Below are positions 53,001 through 62,206 of a DNA stretch of 64,000 bases, piece after piece. The DNA is taken from contig NZ_CP018335.1 of NCBI RefSeq assembly GCF_001902295.1, positions 3,472,001 to 3,536,000 on the forward strand, given 5' to 3'. The translations under genes and the position numbers were made by a program. The stretch comes from Clostridium kluyveri. Lineage in GTDB: Bacteria; Bacillota; Clostridia; Clostridiales; Clostridiaceae. The notes under the pieces are model-generated. The model searched no databases and was not told where the DNA came from. It saw only the letters and a program-made list of their open reading frames with translations. The first letter of the stretch is position 1. Each line of letters opens with the position of its first letter.

Positions 53001-54128
53001 TTAATATGTAATTTTTGATATATCACTTCCGATGCCGCAGGCAGTATTTAATTTAAACTGTGCCATCCATATATCTCTCTGGAGTGATTTTAAATCATTT
53101 TGAGCAGTTTTAAGATTTACCTTCTGTGAATCAAAATCTATTTTGCTCAATACCCCCACATTGTACTTTACCAGTGCCGTATTATAATTTTTTTCAGCCA
53201 GAGCAAGAGCATCTTTTTTAGAATCTATCATTTTACATTTAGTTTGTAAATCATTATAAAGCTTATTTATATCATTAGTTATGTATAACTTATCTAACTC
53301 CAAGGTATCCTTAGCTTTATCTAAATTATACTGTCCAATCTTATTACTGGTCTCATATTTGGACGGATATACTCCTTTTATGACATTATACTCAAATTCT
53401 TTTAAATTTATATTTTCCTGCCCTATTACAATTTCCCCTCTATTTTCAAGTGCATCACTTACATAATCATCATAACTTCTTATATAAGGTGCTTCTTCAG
53501 TTTTATCTTTAAGAGGGGTATCATATTTTACATATACATCTATATCAAATATTTGATTCAACTTCATAATCTGAAGATCATAATCCCTTTGTGCTTTGTT
53601 AAGACTGGCCTTTGCATCATAGTAAGATACCTCTGCCTGTTTTACATCTGCCTCTGTCACAACTCCCAAATTCAATTTTAGCTTTGCACTATCATAAAGC
53701 TGTTCAGAATTATCAAACTTTTGCTGCTGTAAATCCAATGCATCTTTACTGTTCATAACTGCTGTATACTGTGTATAAGCATCTACTTTAACTTTGTTTT
53801 CAACAATTTCTTTTTCCTCGGTATATTTATAAATAGAAAATTTAGCCTGACGCGGAGCAACAGACATACCCTGCATAACCGTCAATTTAGTGTACGTATC
53901 TAAATCATCATTTAACTGGTCTGCATAGCTACTGGCATTTTTGGCCGCCTGATTATAAGAATTTTCAGCCTGTTGTATTGAAATATCAGCATTTTTAACT
54001 TCATAAGTACTGTCAATATTGTTACTTATCAAACTGTCAATATCTAGGGTATTTCCCTGTGCAAAAGCCATAGTACTTGTACAAAAACTCAGAACAACTG
54101 CAGCAGCAAGTATTTTAATCTTATTCAT
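53001..54128 (-). CDS. TolC-like (OEP-family) secreted coiled-coil protein 2
   Basis: 375 residues from ATG 54128, behind GGAGG; the longer frame includes that site. Signal peptide cleaved near MAFAQG (residue about 24). Two helical halves carry LKLNLGVVTEADVKQAEVSY and VKYNVGVLSKIDFDSQKVNL, the characteristic G-V-(x)-(S/T)-x2-(D/E) turn of TolC repeats. It shares this layout with the following gene, suggesting an old duplication. No RND pump or membrane-fusion protein is adjacent in the window. Confidence 0.78.
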   Translation of the reverse strand: MNKIKILAAAVVLSFCTSTMAFAQGNTLDIDSLISNNIDSTYEVKNADISIQQAENSYNQAAKNASSYADQLNDDLDTYTKLTVMQGMSVAPRQAKFSIYKYTEEKEIVENKVKVDAYTQYTAVMNSKDALDLQQQKFDNSEQLYDSAKLKLNLGVVTEADVKQAEVSYYDAKASLNKAQRDYDLQIMKLNQIFDIDVYVKYDTPLKDKTEEAPYIRSYDDYVSDALENRGEIVIGQENINLKEFEYNVIKGVYPSKYETSNKIGQYNLDKAKDTLELDKLYITNDINKLYNDLQTKCKMIDSKKDALALAEKNYNTALVKYNVGVLSKIDFDSQKVNLKTAQNDLKSLQRDIWMAQFKLNTACGIGSDISKITY

Positions 54129-54376
54129 ATTTTCCTCCTTCCATATGTTAAAATATTTTCTTAAAAAATATAATATTTCAATCATGAACTGATTTTACCA
54201 CAATTACAAACATATTTCCATAGTTAGAATTACAATTACCAGGATGTAAAATCTTACAATAATATTTTTAATTACTGTATTATTAAAAATATTTTACCAT
54301 AATTTACTTATATAGTATTTTAAATATTTATGATAGACTTTAAATGTACATTATTATCGAGGGGGATGTAACTTTT

Positions 54377-55933
54377 ATGAAAAAAGCAATAGGATTCGCT
54401 ATGTCAATAGCTTTGATGTTTTGTATGTCCAATATTGCCTATGCCAAAACTACATACAATGTAACAAGATTTGCAGGTTTGGACAGATACAAAACTTCTT
54501 TAAAAATTTCAAACAACTTTCAACAGGGAAATTTGCAGAATATAATACTTGCCAGCGGAAGAGATTTTCCAGATGCACTGGGAGGAAGTGTTTTATCTAA
54601 AAAATATAATGCTCCCATACTCCTTATAAATACTGATTTAAGTGAAAATTCCGATGCCATAGAGTACATAAAAAATCATGTAGATAAGTCTGGAACGCTA
54701 TACGCTTTGGGAGGCACTGCATCAATAAGTGACGAATTCCTAAACTACATGAAACAGTCAGGTTACAAAAATATTATAAGGCTTGGAGGAAAAAATAGAT
54801 TTGACACCAACAAATCTGTAATAAATTCCATGAAAGTGGAAAAGGGAACTCCTATAGTTATTGCAAATGGATGGGGATTTGCAGATGCCCTAAGTATATC
54901 CAGTGTAGCTGCTTCAAGAGGATATCCTATATTTATGACAGGAGATGCTTATCTTCCAGAGGAGACCAAAAGCCTTATTTCAGATATCAACCCCAGTGAT
55001 GTTTACATAATAGGTGGACAAGGTTCTGTAAAAGATGGAGTAATAAACCAGTTAAAATCTCTTGTACCATCTTTAAAAGACAACAACATAATAAGAGTAG
55101 ATGGACAAACTAGGTATGAAACTTCCCTAAATATATGTAAATATTTTAACCTGGATACAGATACAGTAGTACTGGCCAGTGGTGCAAATTTTCCTGATGC
55201 ATTATCTGGAAGTGCCCTAGCTTCTAAATTAAATGCCTCCATTCTTCTCACAGATGGCAATGACATATCCAACCAGAAAAGCTTTATGGATGAAAAGAAA
55301 TATGAAAAGGTAGTAATCTTGGGAGGTATAGGCGTTATAGACTTGCCTGTGGAATACCTGTTGAAATCTCCATCAGATGTGGTTGAATCTGAAAAAAACT
55401 ATGTAAACAATTTAAAAACTTATTGTGAATCATATAATGACAAAAATACAAATGTATCAGAACAATTAAATGGAACCTATAATAATATTATTGATATAAT
55501 ATCAAATTTGGATTCTGCCGCTAGCAGTTATGAAATGTCCCAAAGACTTGGAGAACTGATTGAATCATTTGAAGAAAGTATTTCCTATTTATCTGATTAT
55601 AAAAATGAACTTATTTCACTTAGAGATAACGTATCGAATCTCTCCATACCAGAAGGATTGGAAACTCTAAACAACCAATATTTAGATAGTATAAATACTC
55701 AAATCGAAACTACAAATAAAATATTGGATTATATGAATAACTGCAATAATATATTTACTGCTCTTAAAAATGCAGTAGATACTTCAGACTTGGACAAAAT
55801 AAGCGAAGAAGCAAACAAGCTTGAAAATTTATCCAGTGATATGGATACAATTTCAAATATAGAAAATGGAAATGAGGGTATAAGCAGCTTATATACCCGC
55901 ATCACCACAGCCTTAAATAATTTACAACAGTGA
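54377..55933 (+). CDS. CWB2 cell-wall protein with coiled-coil C-terminus
   Basis: 518 residues from ATG 54377, behind GGGGGATG. Signal peptide ends near AYAKTT (residue about 25). Three CWB2 repeats fill about residues 28-335 (FAGLDRYKTSLKISNNF, GGKNRFDTNKSVINSM, DGQTRYETSLNICKYF), with the IIGGQGSVKDGVI-type turns. The last 180 residues are predicted coiled coil (LETLNNQYLDSINTQIETTN; LGELIESFEESISYLSDYKN). It faces the large S-layer-like gene across a shared terminator. It may be a wall-bound spacer or adhesin; unproven. Confidence 0.88.
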   Translation: MKKAIGFAMSIALMFCMSNIAYAKTTYNVTRFAGLDRYKTSLKISNNFQQGNLQNIILASGRDFPDALGGSVLSKKYNAPILLINTDLSENSDAIEYIKNHVDKSGTLYALGGTASISDEFLNYMKQSGYKNIIRLGGKNRFDTNKSVINSMKVEKGTPIVIANGWGFADALSISSVAASRGYPIFMTGDAYLPEETKSLISDINPSDVYIIGGQGSVKDGVINQLKSLVPSLKDNNIIRVDGQTRYETSLNICKYFNLDTDTVVLASGANFPDALSGSALASKLNASILLTDGNDISNQKSFMDEKKYEKVVILGGIGVIDLPVEYLLKSPSDVVESEKNYVNNLKTYCESYNDKNTNVSEQLNGTYNNIIDIISNLDSAASSYEMSQRLGELIESFEESISYLSDYKNELISLRDNVSNLSIPEGLETLNNQYLDSINTQIETTNKILDYMNNCNNIFTALKNAVDTSDLDKISEEANKLENLSSDMDTISNIENGNEGISSLYTRITTALNNLQQ

Positions 55934-55937
55934 TTAT

Positions 55938-55974
55938 AATAAGCCTTTTCCTATATTTAAGGAAAAGGCTTATT
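55938..55974. terminator. Bidirectional terminator between two CWB2 genes
   Basis: A 15-bp perfect stem AATAAGCCTTTTCCT / AGGAAAAGGCTTATT with a seven-base loop separates convergent genes. Confidence 0.85.
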
Positions 55975-56040
55975 ACAATTCATAGTGTACAATTTATAGG
56001 TTTTTCGCAGAAAAAATCATCCTAAATCGTGAATTGTTCT
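55975..56040. repeat. Dispersed intergenic repeat with TTTTTCGCAGAAAAA palindrome
   Basis: ATTCATAGTGTACAATT precedes the hairpin TTTTTCGCAGAAAAA (56001-56015) and is followed by ATCGTGAATTGTTC. The modules match those at 39495-39540. Confidence 0.6.
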
Positions 56041-56041
56041 A

Positions 56042-59000
56042 CTAATCGGCAGTTATAGTTCTTCCATCTAAATCTTCACTAGACGGAACATAAAGTGTAT
56101 ATCCCGAGTCATCATGTTTTTCACTTCTTACGTTGATTTCAGAACTGTCACTATTGGCATAAATATAAATTTTATCTCCCTCTTCGAAAGTTCCATTATT
56201 GAACCTGTAGATAACTTTTCTTCCATCTATAGTTACTCCGGTAGGAGATAATTCTTCTCCATCACTATCTTTAAATATAAAATCATCCTTATAAGAAGTT
56301 TTTATGTCATTATCAATATCCTGATTGAATACTATAGTCACAGTATTCCCATTTGAGCCTTCAGCTGACCATAAATCCGATCTGGTCATAGGTGGAATAT
56401 ATACTTTTGTAGAACCAGATCTTATATTACGCCCTGCCCAATCCACAGAATTGGTATTTGTAACACTAACTGTAGCACTACTCCCGGAATCTTTTATATC
56501 ATCTATCTTTTCATTATTTTTAATTCCAGCTTTAAACATAAGAATTACATCATTTCCACTGCAATAGCCGCTATCTGGAGCATTCCCGGCTACTTTAAAA
56601 TCGCTTAAACTGAGTATATCAAGAGGAGAAGACAGTGAAACCTTTACTTCTATATCATTATCCTCAAAAGTCATTTTTGCAGTATCTGACACAATTTTAG
56701 GCCCATCACTGGAATCAATAGTAATTTGTCCCATATAGGATCCAAGATCCAATGGATTTCCACTTGCATCTTTTACATTTTTTACTCCCATTTCATAAAC
56801 ACTTGTACCCCCACTTCCAGTTCCTATTGTAAAACTGGACGGAAATTCTATGGTTACACTCTTATAATCCAAACTGCCAGTAATTACAGCACTAGTTGGG
56901 AGGGTTCTTATATCTCCATTTCCATCCCTAAAAAGATAATTTGAGGAGGATTCTAAAGAAGACGGATCCATGACCTTTGTAAAAGACATAGCCACAGCAT
57001 GAGAGTTATCACTTCTTCTTAATATTTCATCTACACTTACCCCTTCAGTATCTGTACCTTCAAGTGTAACAGTATAAGGATCCATGATATTTGGAACTGC
57101 ATTTGTATCAATAATGTTTTCCACTTTTAATGTGTATTTGGAACCATTTAAGGTGCCATCTTCAAATTTAATATTAAAGGTTCTTTTACTATTCCCATCC
57201 ACAGTTACTGCGTATATATCATCAATTTTATAAGTTATATCCGCACCACTGGAGTCAAGTATAGTATAATTTCCCTTGTCTGTAGCATAACTTCTTGTTA
57301 TATCCTTATTAAATTTAACCCTTATGGTTTCCTCATCAAATATACTGGCAGAAGTGATGGTAGGCTTGTCTGTATCCCCACCTACATAGAAATTCATATT
57401 GGTTTTAGTAACATAGTTTCCAAAAGTATCTTCTATGTCTTCACTTATGGTAATTGTATTTGAACCTGACTTAAGTACATTTTCTAATTTTGTGATTTTA
57501 ACTATGGTATCTTCTGAGCCCTTGTCAAAAGTTACGTAAGAAGAATCTACATTTACTGTAGTATCATTTATTTTATAATTTGTAGGTTCTAAAGCTGTCT
57601 GTTGATCCATAGGTCTATTATACTCTATATAGACGGTATCTGAATTTTCACTGGTTACACTTTCCACCTGAGGACTTCCTGATATATAGTTTACTGTAAA
57701 ATTCTTAGATGTACTGCTTAAAGGGAACCCAGCCGCATTATCAAATTTAACTCCTGATTCTCCATTTGGTACAGTGAATGTATTTGTGCCTATCGGAAGA
57801 GGAGAATTAAAATAAAGTTCCACTCCATCTGCCCACTTTCCATTTAGAGATTGATCTCTAAATTCAGTATCTGATGTATTTAATCCGAATGCAGTTACAT
57901 TTTGCCTATTTATCTTAAATGAAGATAATTCATCATCGGTCATCCTAATAGGTTCTGAGAATTTAACCACAAGTTTATTTCCCCCTACCGCGGTTACCGA
58001 ATCAAGAGTAGGTACAGTAACAGATGAAAAAGTAATCTTTTTTTCATACTTATCTATAACAGTAGTGGAGTCTTTAGTATTTATAGCATTTTTCACTGTA
58101 AAAGTTACCTCTTTGTTCTGCTGAAAAGCATTAGAAAATGTAATTAAAACTGTTCTATTATCTTCCTGAAGAGTAGCCGTTGCCTGGGTTTCAGAAACAG
58201 ACCCTAAATAACTACCACTAATTTCATAATTTGCAGCTCTCTCTGCAGAATCTTCATCCACATCGGTATTAAATACAACTTTTATCTGATTAAGCCCATT
58301 GGTAGTTACAGAGGCAACAGTGGCACTTTCTACACTACTTCCTGAAGCTGCTGCATTTATATCAGAAATGGTATTTTCAGAAACTACTCCTTCTTCTTCT
58401 ATAAGATTTAAGTCTGTAGTTTCCGTTACTTTATCTCTTATGTAATTCAGTGCATTTGATGTAGACGTATCATCATCTTCTCCAATAAGCACTAATGGAG
58501 AAGAATTAATTCCTGCTACAGAAGCAGCAATCAGTGCATCTGTATACCTGTCTCCACTGACATTTGCAATATACAGTTTATCAGCCTTTAAATCACTATC
58601 GTATTGATTTAATATATTTAAATTTGTATCAAATCTATTGTCTCCTCCAGATATTCTGGATACAGCTCCTAGTTCATTATAAATTTCACTATTTATTAAA
58701 TTTTCCGTACTGAGTACGGTTACTTCTGAATTATTACTCTTCACAAAATCTACTATGGACTTCATAGTTTCCGTATTATTTACACCAAGCAAAAGTATTT
58801 GTCCTTTTGCAGCAGCAATAGGTGCCGCAGAAAGAGAATCTGCAAAACCTTCTCCTGAAACCAACATCATGTTACCCGTATCTACACCGAGCTTCACAAG
58901 CTGCTGGGCTACCTTAAGATTAGTTTCATATCTATTTTTTCCACCTAATTCAATTAAATTGTAGCCATCATTTTTAAGCTCATCCCTTATGCTTTGTGAT

Positions 59001-59356
59001 ATTGAAGCTGTTCCTCCTATTATATATATATTTTCAGGATTTAACTGTTCAAGAGCGGATTTAGCATAGGAATTAAGAGAATTAGACTTCGTTAAAAGTA
59101 TAGGTGCTTTTAACTGCTTAGAAATTGCTGTGGAGCTAATAGCATCTGCATACCCTTCCCCTGAGGCTAAGACTACATCAGTGGAGGTAGTCCAATTTTT
59201 TTCTGCAACAACAGCTGCAGTTTCATAACAATCTGCTCCAGACAGTTCTGTAACCTGTCCTACTGCCGCTTTAACTTTGGTAAAAGGCAGTGAAGCTGAA
59301 AGAATCAGGGATACCACTGCTATACTACTTACAGCTTTTATGGTACTTCTATTCAT
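56042..59356 (-). CDS. Large CWB2 surface protein, probable S-layer or major wall protein
   Basis: 1104 residues, GGAGG 9 bases before the ATG. Signal peptide to about residue 31 (FTKVKAA). Three CWB2 repeats (about 34-125, 126-225, 226-330; the first opens GADCYETAAVVAEKNW with Cys in place of Arg). Then about seven Ig-like SbsA/Big_5-type domains of about 100 residues, seen in repeats such as NQIKVVFNTDVDEDSAERAA, KLVVKFSEPIRMTDDELSSF, TVYIEYNRPMDQQTALEPTN and TIRVKFNKDITRSYATDKGN. This matches the anchor-plus-array plan of clostridial S-layer proteins. It ends the surface locus next to nif. Confidence 0.9.
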   Translation of the reverse strand: MNRSTIKAVSSIAVVSLILSASLPFTKVKAAVGQVTELSGADCYETAAVVAEKNWTTSTDVVLASGEGYADAISSTAISKQLKAPILLTKSNSLNSYAKSALEQLNPENIYIIGGTASISQSIRDELKNDGYNLIELGGKNRYETNLKVAQQLVKLGVDTGNMMLVSGEGFADSLSAAPIAAAKGQILLLGVNNTETMKSIVDFVKSNNSEVTVLSTENLINSEIYNELGAVSRISGGDNRFDTNLNILNQYDSDLKADKLYIANVSGDRYTDALIAASVAGINSSPLVLIGEDDDTSTSNALNYIRDKVTETTDLNLIEEEGVVSENTISDINAAASGSSVESATVASVTTNGLNQIKVVFNTDVDEDSAERAANYEISGSYLGSVSETQATATLQEDNRTVLITFSNAFQQNKEVTFTVKNAINTKDSTTVIDKYEKKITFSSVTVPTLDSVTAVGGNKLVVKFSEPIRMTDDELSSFKINRQNVTAFGLNTSDTEFRDQSLNGKWADGVELYFNSPLPIGTNTFTVPNGESGVKFDNAAGFPLSSTSKNFTVNYISGSPQVESVTSENSDTVYIEYNRPMDQQTALEPTNYKINDTTVNVDSSYVTFDKGSEDTIVKITKLENVLKSGSNTITISEDIEDTFGNYVTKTNMNFYVGGDTDKPTITSASIFDEETIRVKFNKDITRSYATDKGNYTILDSSGADITYKIDDIYAVTVDGNSKRTFNIKFEDGTLNGSKYTLKVENIIDTNAVPNIMDPYTVTLEGTDTEGVSVDEILRRSDNSHAVAMSFTKVMDPSSLESSSNYLFRDGNGDIRTLPTSAVITGSLDYKSVTIEFPSSFTIGTGSGGTSVYEMGVKNVKDASGNPLDLGSYMGQITIDSSDGPKIVSDTAKMTFEDNDIEVKVSLSSPLDILSLSDFKVAGNAPDSGYCSGNDVILMFKAGIKNNEKIDDIKDSGSSATVSVTNTNSVDWAGRNIRSGSTKVYIPPMTRSDLWSAEGSNGNTVTIVFNQDIDNDIKTSYKDDFIFKDSDGEELSPTGVTIDGRKVIYRFNNGTFEEGDKIYIYANSDSSEINVRSEKHDDSGYTLYVPSSEDLDGRTITAD

Positions 59357-59449
59357 ATATTATAACCTCCTATCTTTTTAGCAATATATGAATATTGTAC
59401 CATACATACTAAATTTTATATAGATATATGGGGTTAATTGTACATGTAA

Positions 59450-59458
59450 ATTATACCA
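59450..59458 (-). promoter_or_regulatory. Possible extended -10 promoter of the large CWB2 gene
   Basis: On the minus strand TGGTATAAT occurs about 95 bases before the start codon, with a second TGGTACAAT about 55 bases nearer the gene. Neither has a clear -35. Confidence 0.4.
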
Positions 59459-59493
59459 AGAATCCAGCCTTTTCAGATTAAATTTAAAAATTT

Positions 59494-59532
59494 CACTTCA
59501 CAGTTCACTATTTCAATTCACAGTTTACAATT
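59494..59532. repeat. Repeat of the TTCACAATTCACA family overlapping the nifB end
   Basis: CTTCACAGTTCACTATTTCA and AATTCACAGTTTACAATTTG lie across the stop codon of the nifN-nifB fusion at 59508. The repeat thus contributes the last codons (QIVNCELK). Confidence 0.55.
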
Positions 59533-62183
59533 TGTTGTTTTTCAATTTCCGCTGCTGCCCGCACAATACCCTTATTTATAGGTTCATACATTTCTATAAC
59601 TTTCAATCCTTTTGCCTCTAACTTTTCCCTTGGTTCAACTCCAATTCTAAGTACAAGAACTCCCTGGCAATCCCCTATGGCTCTGACTATTTTTGAAATT
59701 TTATCCTCATGTTCGTCACAATCTACAACCCCTGTACAATATTTATCCACATTTCTTTTTTCTAAAAGTCTTATGGTTCCAGAATCATAGGAATATATAT
59801 AAAATTCAGAAGCATGACCAAAATGCTGGTCTATATTAATGCCAGACCTTGAGGACACTGCAAATTTATATTTTTTATGATAAAATTCAGCCGCATCTTC
59901 ATGATTTTTTTCAACTTTTCCAGAACATCCTCCAGAGCACCCTGCAGGAGTTCTAAAATCTATGGAACAATCCTCTGCCAGAGTTCCTATGGCATCTGCC
60001 CTGCACTGTTTGCAGTGATACATCTGTTTCATATCTACTTCACATTTTTTTCTCATTTCATTTAATTCTGCATTTGAAATCAGAGGTAAATGCTCAAATC
60101 CACTTCCCTGAACAGGTATCATCTGCATTATGTTGGTCATGTATGCACCGCAGTCTTTGACTTTTTTAACTACTTCTTTTATATGTGAATCATTTATTCC
60201 TTTTAACATAACTATATTGACTTTACACACCACCCCTTTTTCACATAAATATCTAAGTCCTGCAAGCTGATTGTTTAAAAGTATTTCAGCTCCCTCTTCA
60301 CCAGTACACTTACATCCCAAGTAATTAACTTCCCTATATATTCTGGCTCCTATTTTTTTATCTACTGCATTTATAGTTACAGTAACATGGGATACTCCAA
60401 GTTCTATTAATTGGTTTGCATAAAAAGGAAGCATTAGTCCATTGGTGGATAGACAAAAAGTTATTTTAGGATCTTCTTTTCTTATAAGTTCCAAAGATTT
60501 TTTTACCTTGGGGAAATTTGCAAGGGCATCTCCAGGACCCGCTACCCCTATAACTGTTAAATTTTCTATTTTACTTTTAACCAGCTTGAACTTTTCAAGT
60601 GCTTCTTCTGGGGTTAAAACTCCGCTTGTAACTCCAGGTCTGCTTTCGTTGGCACAATCATATTTCCTGCTGCAGTAATTACAGCTTATATTGCATTCAG
60701 GTGCCACAGGTATATGCATTCTGGCAAATTTATGGGCATTATCTCCAAAACAAGGATGGGTACAGCTTTTATCTCTATTTGATTTTGAATTATCCTCCTC
60801 CATATCTAAAATAGGGAGATAATAGTCATTATAAGCTTTTTCCCTGTAACTATTCTGAGTTATTTCCAGCATGGCATTTGACACGGCATCTATTAAAAAT
60901 GAAGAACCATTGTATGCAGTTATCACCTGTCTTTGTCCTCCCACTCTATCATGAATTGGAAAACCTGTTCTTATGAGCTTTACTCCAAGTTTCTTTGCCA
61001 TTCTCCTTCCATCTGAATTGCCTATCATTAAATTGATATTAAACCTTTTAGTATAGCTTTCCATAGTTTCAAAATCAGTATCATCAAGTACTATGGAATC
61101 CTCTTTTTGAGCCTTTAACTCCTCTTTAAGCATTTTCTTCAAAATAGGATTTCTAGAACCTGTACCTGCCACTTTCACAAGTATTCCATTTTCCACACAA
61201 AGCCTTGCGGTAGAGAGTAAAAGTTCAGGTTCTCCATACAATACCACCCTTGCCTCTCCAGTATATTTATGATTATCTATCATGGCATCTAAATATCTTC
61301 CTTTTTGAATTATATATTCTTCCGGTATAGTCTTTCCAGTAATTTTTGATACAAGAGAAATAAATTCATTTGTATTTCTTATACCTAATGGTATACCGCA
61401 TTTATAAAGGGGCACTTTGAATTTATCCCTTAGATATACTCCCGGAGAATCTTCATCCTGTATTGTAAGGCCCATTTCAATGGTAGCTGCCGCTCCTCCC
61501 ATTTTCTTTATGTCCTCTATTTTAGTTCCCCCCTTTGGTATTCTCCTGTACTTTTCATTGTGGGAAGAATCCAGGGTATTCGATACATCCGGTAAAATAG
61601 TATATTCTATTTTAAAATCATCCAGTATTTTTTTTATATTTCTCACATCTCCCGGATTTAAATTGGCACATATAATATTTAATTTTCCAGTACTTTCACA
61701 TTTTTCACATACCTGTTCCACTATTTTTCTTAAAACACTGAAATATCCTTCTGCCTGAGTGTTTCCATATCCCGGGGTAGATGCTGTTATTATCTTTATA
61801 TCCTTTATATTTTTATTTTCTTCCTGTTCTCTGTAGAATTCCTCAACTATTCTATTTATATCTTCCCCTATGGTTTCTGCAAGACAGGTAGTAAGTATGC
61901 CAATAGTAGTTGGATTATACATTTTTATCATATTATTAAGACCCTTTTTCAAGTTGTCAGAACCACCATATACAGTACCCTGCTCTGTAAGGGCGGAAGA
62001 TGCTATATCCACAGGTTCATTATAATGAGTAGCCATATGTCTTCTAATGTAGGTACTGCACCCTTGAGAACCATGTAAAATCACCATATTGTTTTCTATT
62101 CCCTTAAAAGCCATGACCCCTCCCATAGGCATACACATTTTACACGGATTTATATCTACATTTACCAGTTTTTTATTACTCAA
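59508..62183 (-). CDS. nifN-B: NifN-NifB fusion: FeMo-cofactor scaffold plus NifB radical SAM enzyme
   Basis: 891 residues, start TTG behind AAGGAGATGG. Residues about 1-440 are NifN-like (NPCKMCMPMGGVMAFKGIEN; GSQGCSTYIRRHM). From about 480 the NifB radical SAM domain follows: HPCFGDNAHKFARMHIPVAP, then ECNISCNYCSRKYDC with the C-x3-C-x2-C cluster site and RPGVTSGVLTPEEALEKF. Residues about 760-885 are a NifX/NafY-like domain (FAVSSRSGINIDQHFGHASE). NifB makes the NifB-cofactor precursor; NifEN matures it. Such fusions are known in clostridia. Translated just after nifE, 23 bp apart. Confidence 0.95.
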   Translation of the reverse strand: MSNKKLVNVDINPCKMCMPMGGVMAFKGIENNMVILHGSQGCSTYIRRHMATHYNEPVDIASSALTEQGTVYGGSDNLKKGLNNMIKMYNPTTIGILTTCLAETIGEDINRIVEEFYREQEENKNIKDIKIITASTPGYGNTQAEGYFSVLRKIVEQVCEKCESTGKLNIICANLNPGDVRNIKKILDDFKIEYTILPDVSNTLDSSHNEKYRRIPKGGTKIEDIKKMGGAAATIEMGLTIQDEDSPGVYLRDKFKVPLYKCGIPLGIRNTNEFISLVSKITGKTIPEEYIIQKGRYLDAMIDNHKYTGEARVVLYGEPELLLSTARLCVENGILVKVAGTGSRNPILKKMLKEELKAQKEDSIVLDDTDFETMESYTKRFNINLMIGNSDGRRMAKKLGVKLIRTGFPIHDRVGGQRQVITAYNGSSFLIDAVSNAMLEITQNSYREKAYNDYYLPILDMEEDNSKSNRDKSCTHPCFGDNAHKFARMHIPVAPECNISCNYCSRKYDCANESRPGVTSGVLTPEEALEKFKLVKSKIENLTVIGVAGPGDALANFPKVKKSLELIRKEDPKITFCLSTNGLMLPFYANQLIELGVSHVTVTINAVDKKIGARIYREVNYLGCKCTGEEGAEILLNNQLAGLRYLCEKGVVCKVNIVMLKGINDSHIKEVVKKVKDCGAYMTNIMQMIPVQGSGFEHLPLISNAELNEMRKKCEVDMKQMYHCKQCRADAIGTLAEDCSIDFRTPAGCSGGCSGKVEKNHEDAAEFYHKKYKFAVSSRSGINIDQHFGHASEFYIYSYDSGTIRLLEKRNVDKYCTGVVDCDEHEDKISKIVRAIGDCQGVLVLRIGVEPREKLEAKGLKVIEMYEPINKGIVRAAAEIEKQQIVNCELK

Positions 62184-62206
62184 TTAAACCATCTCCTTAA
62201 AATGTT

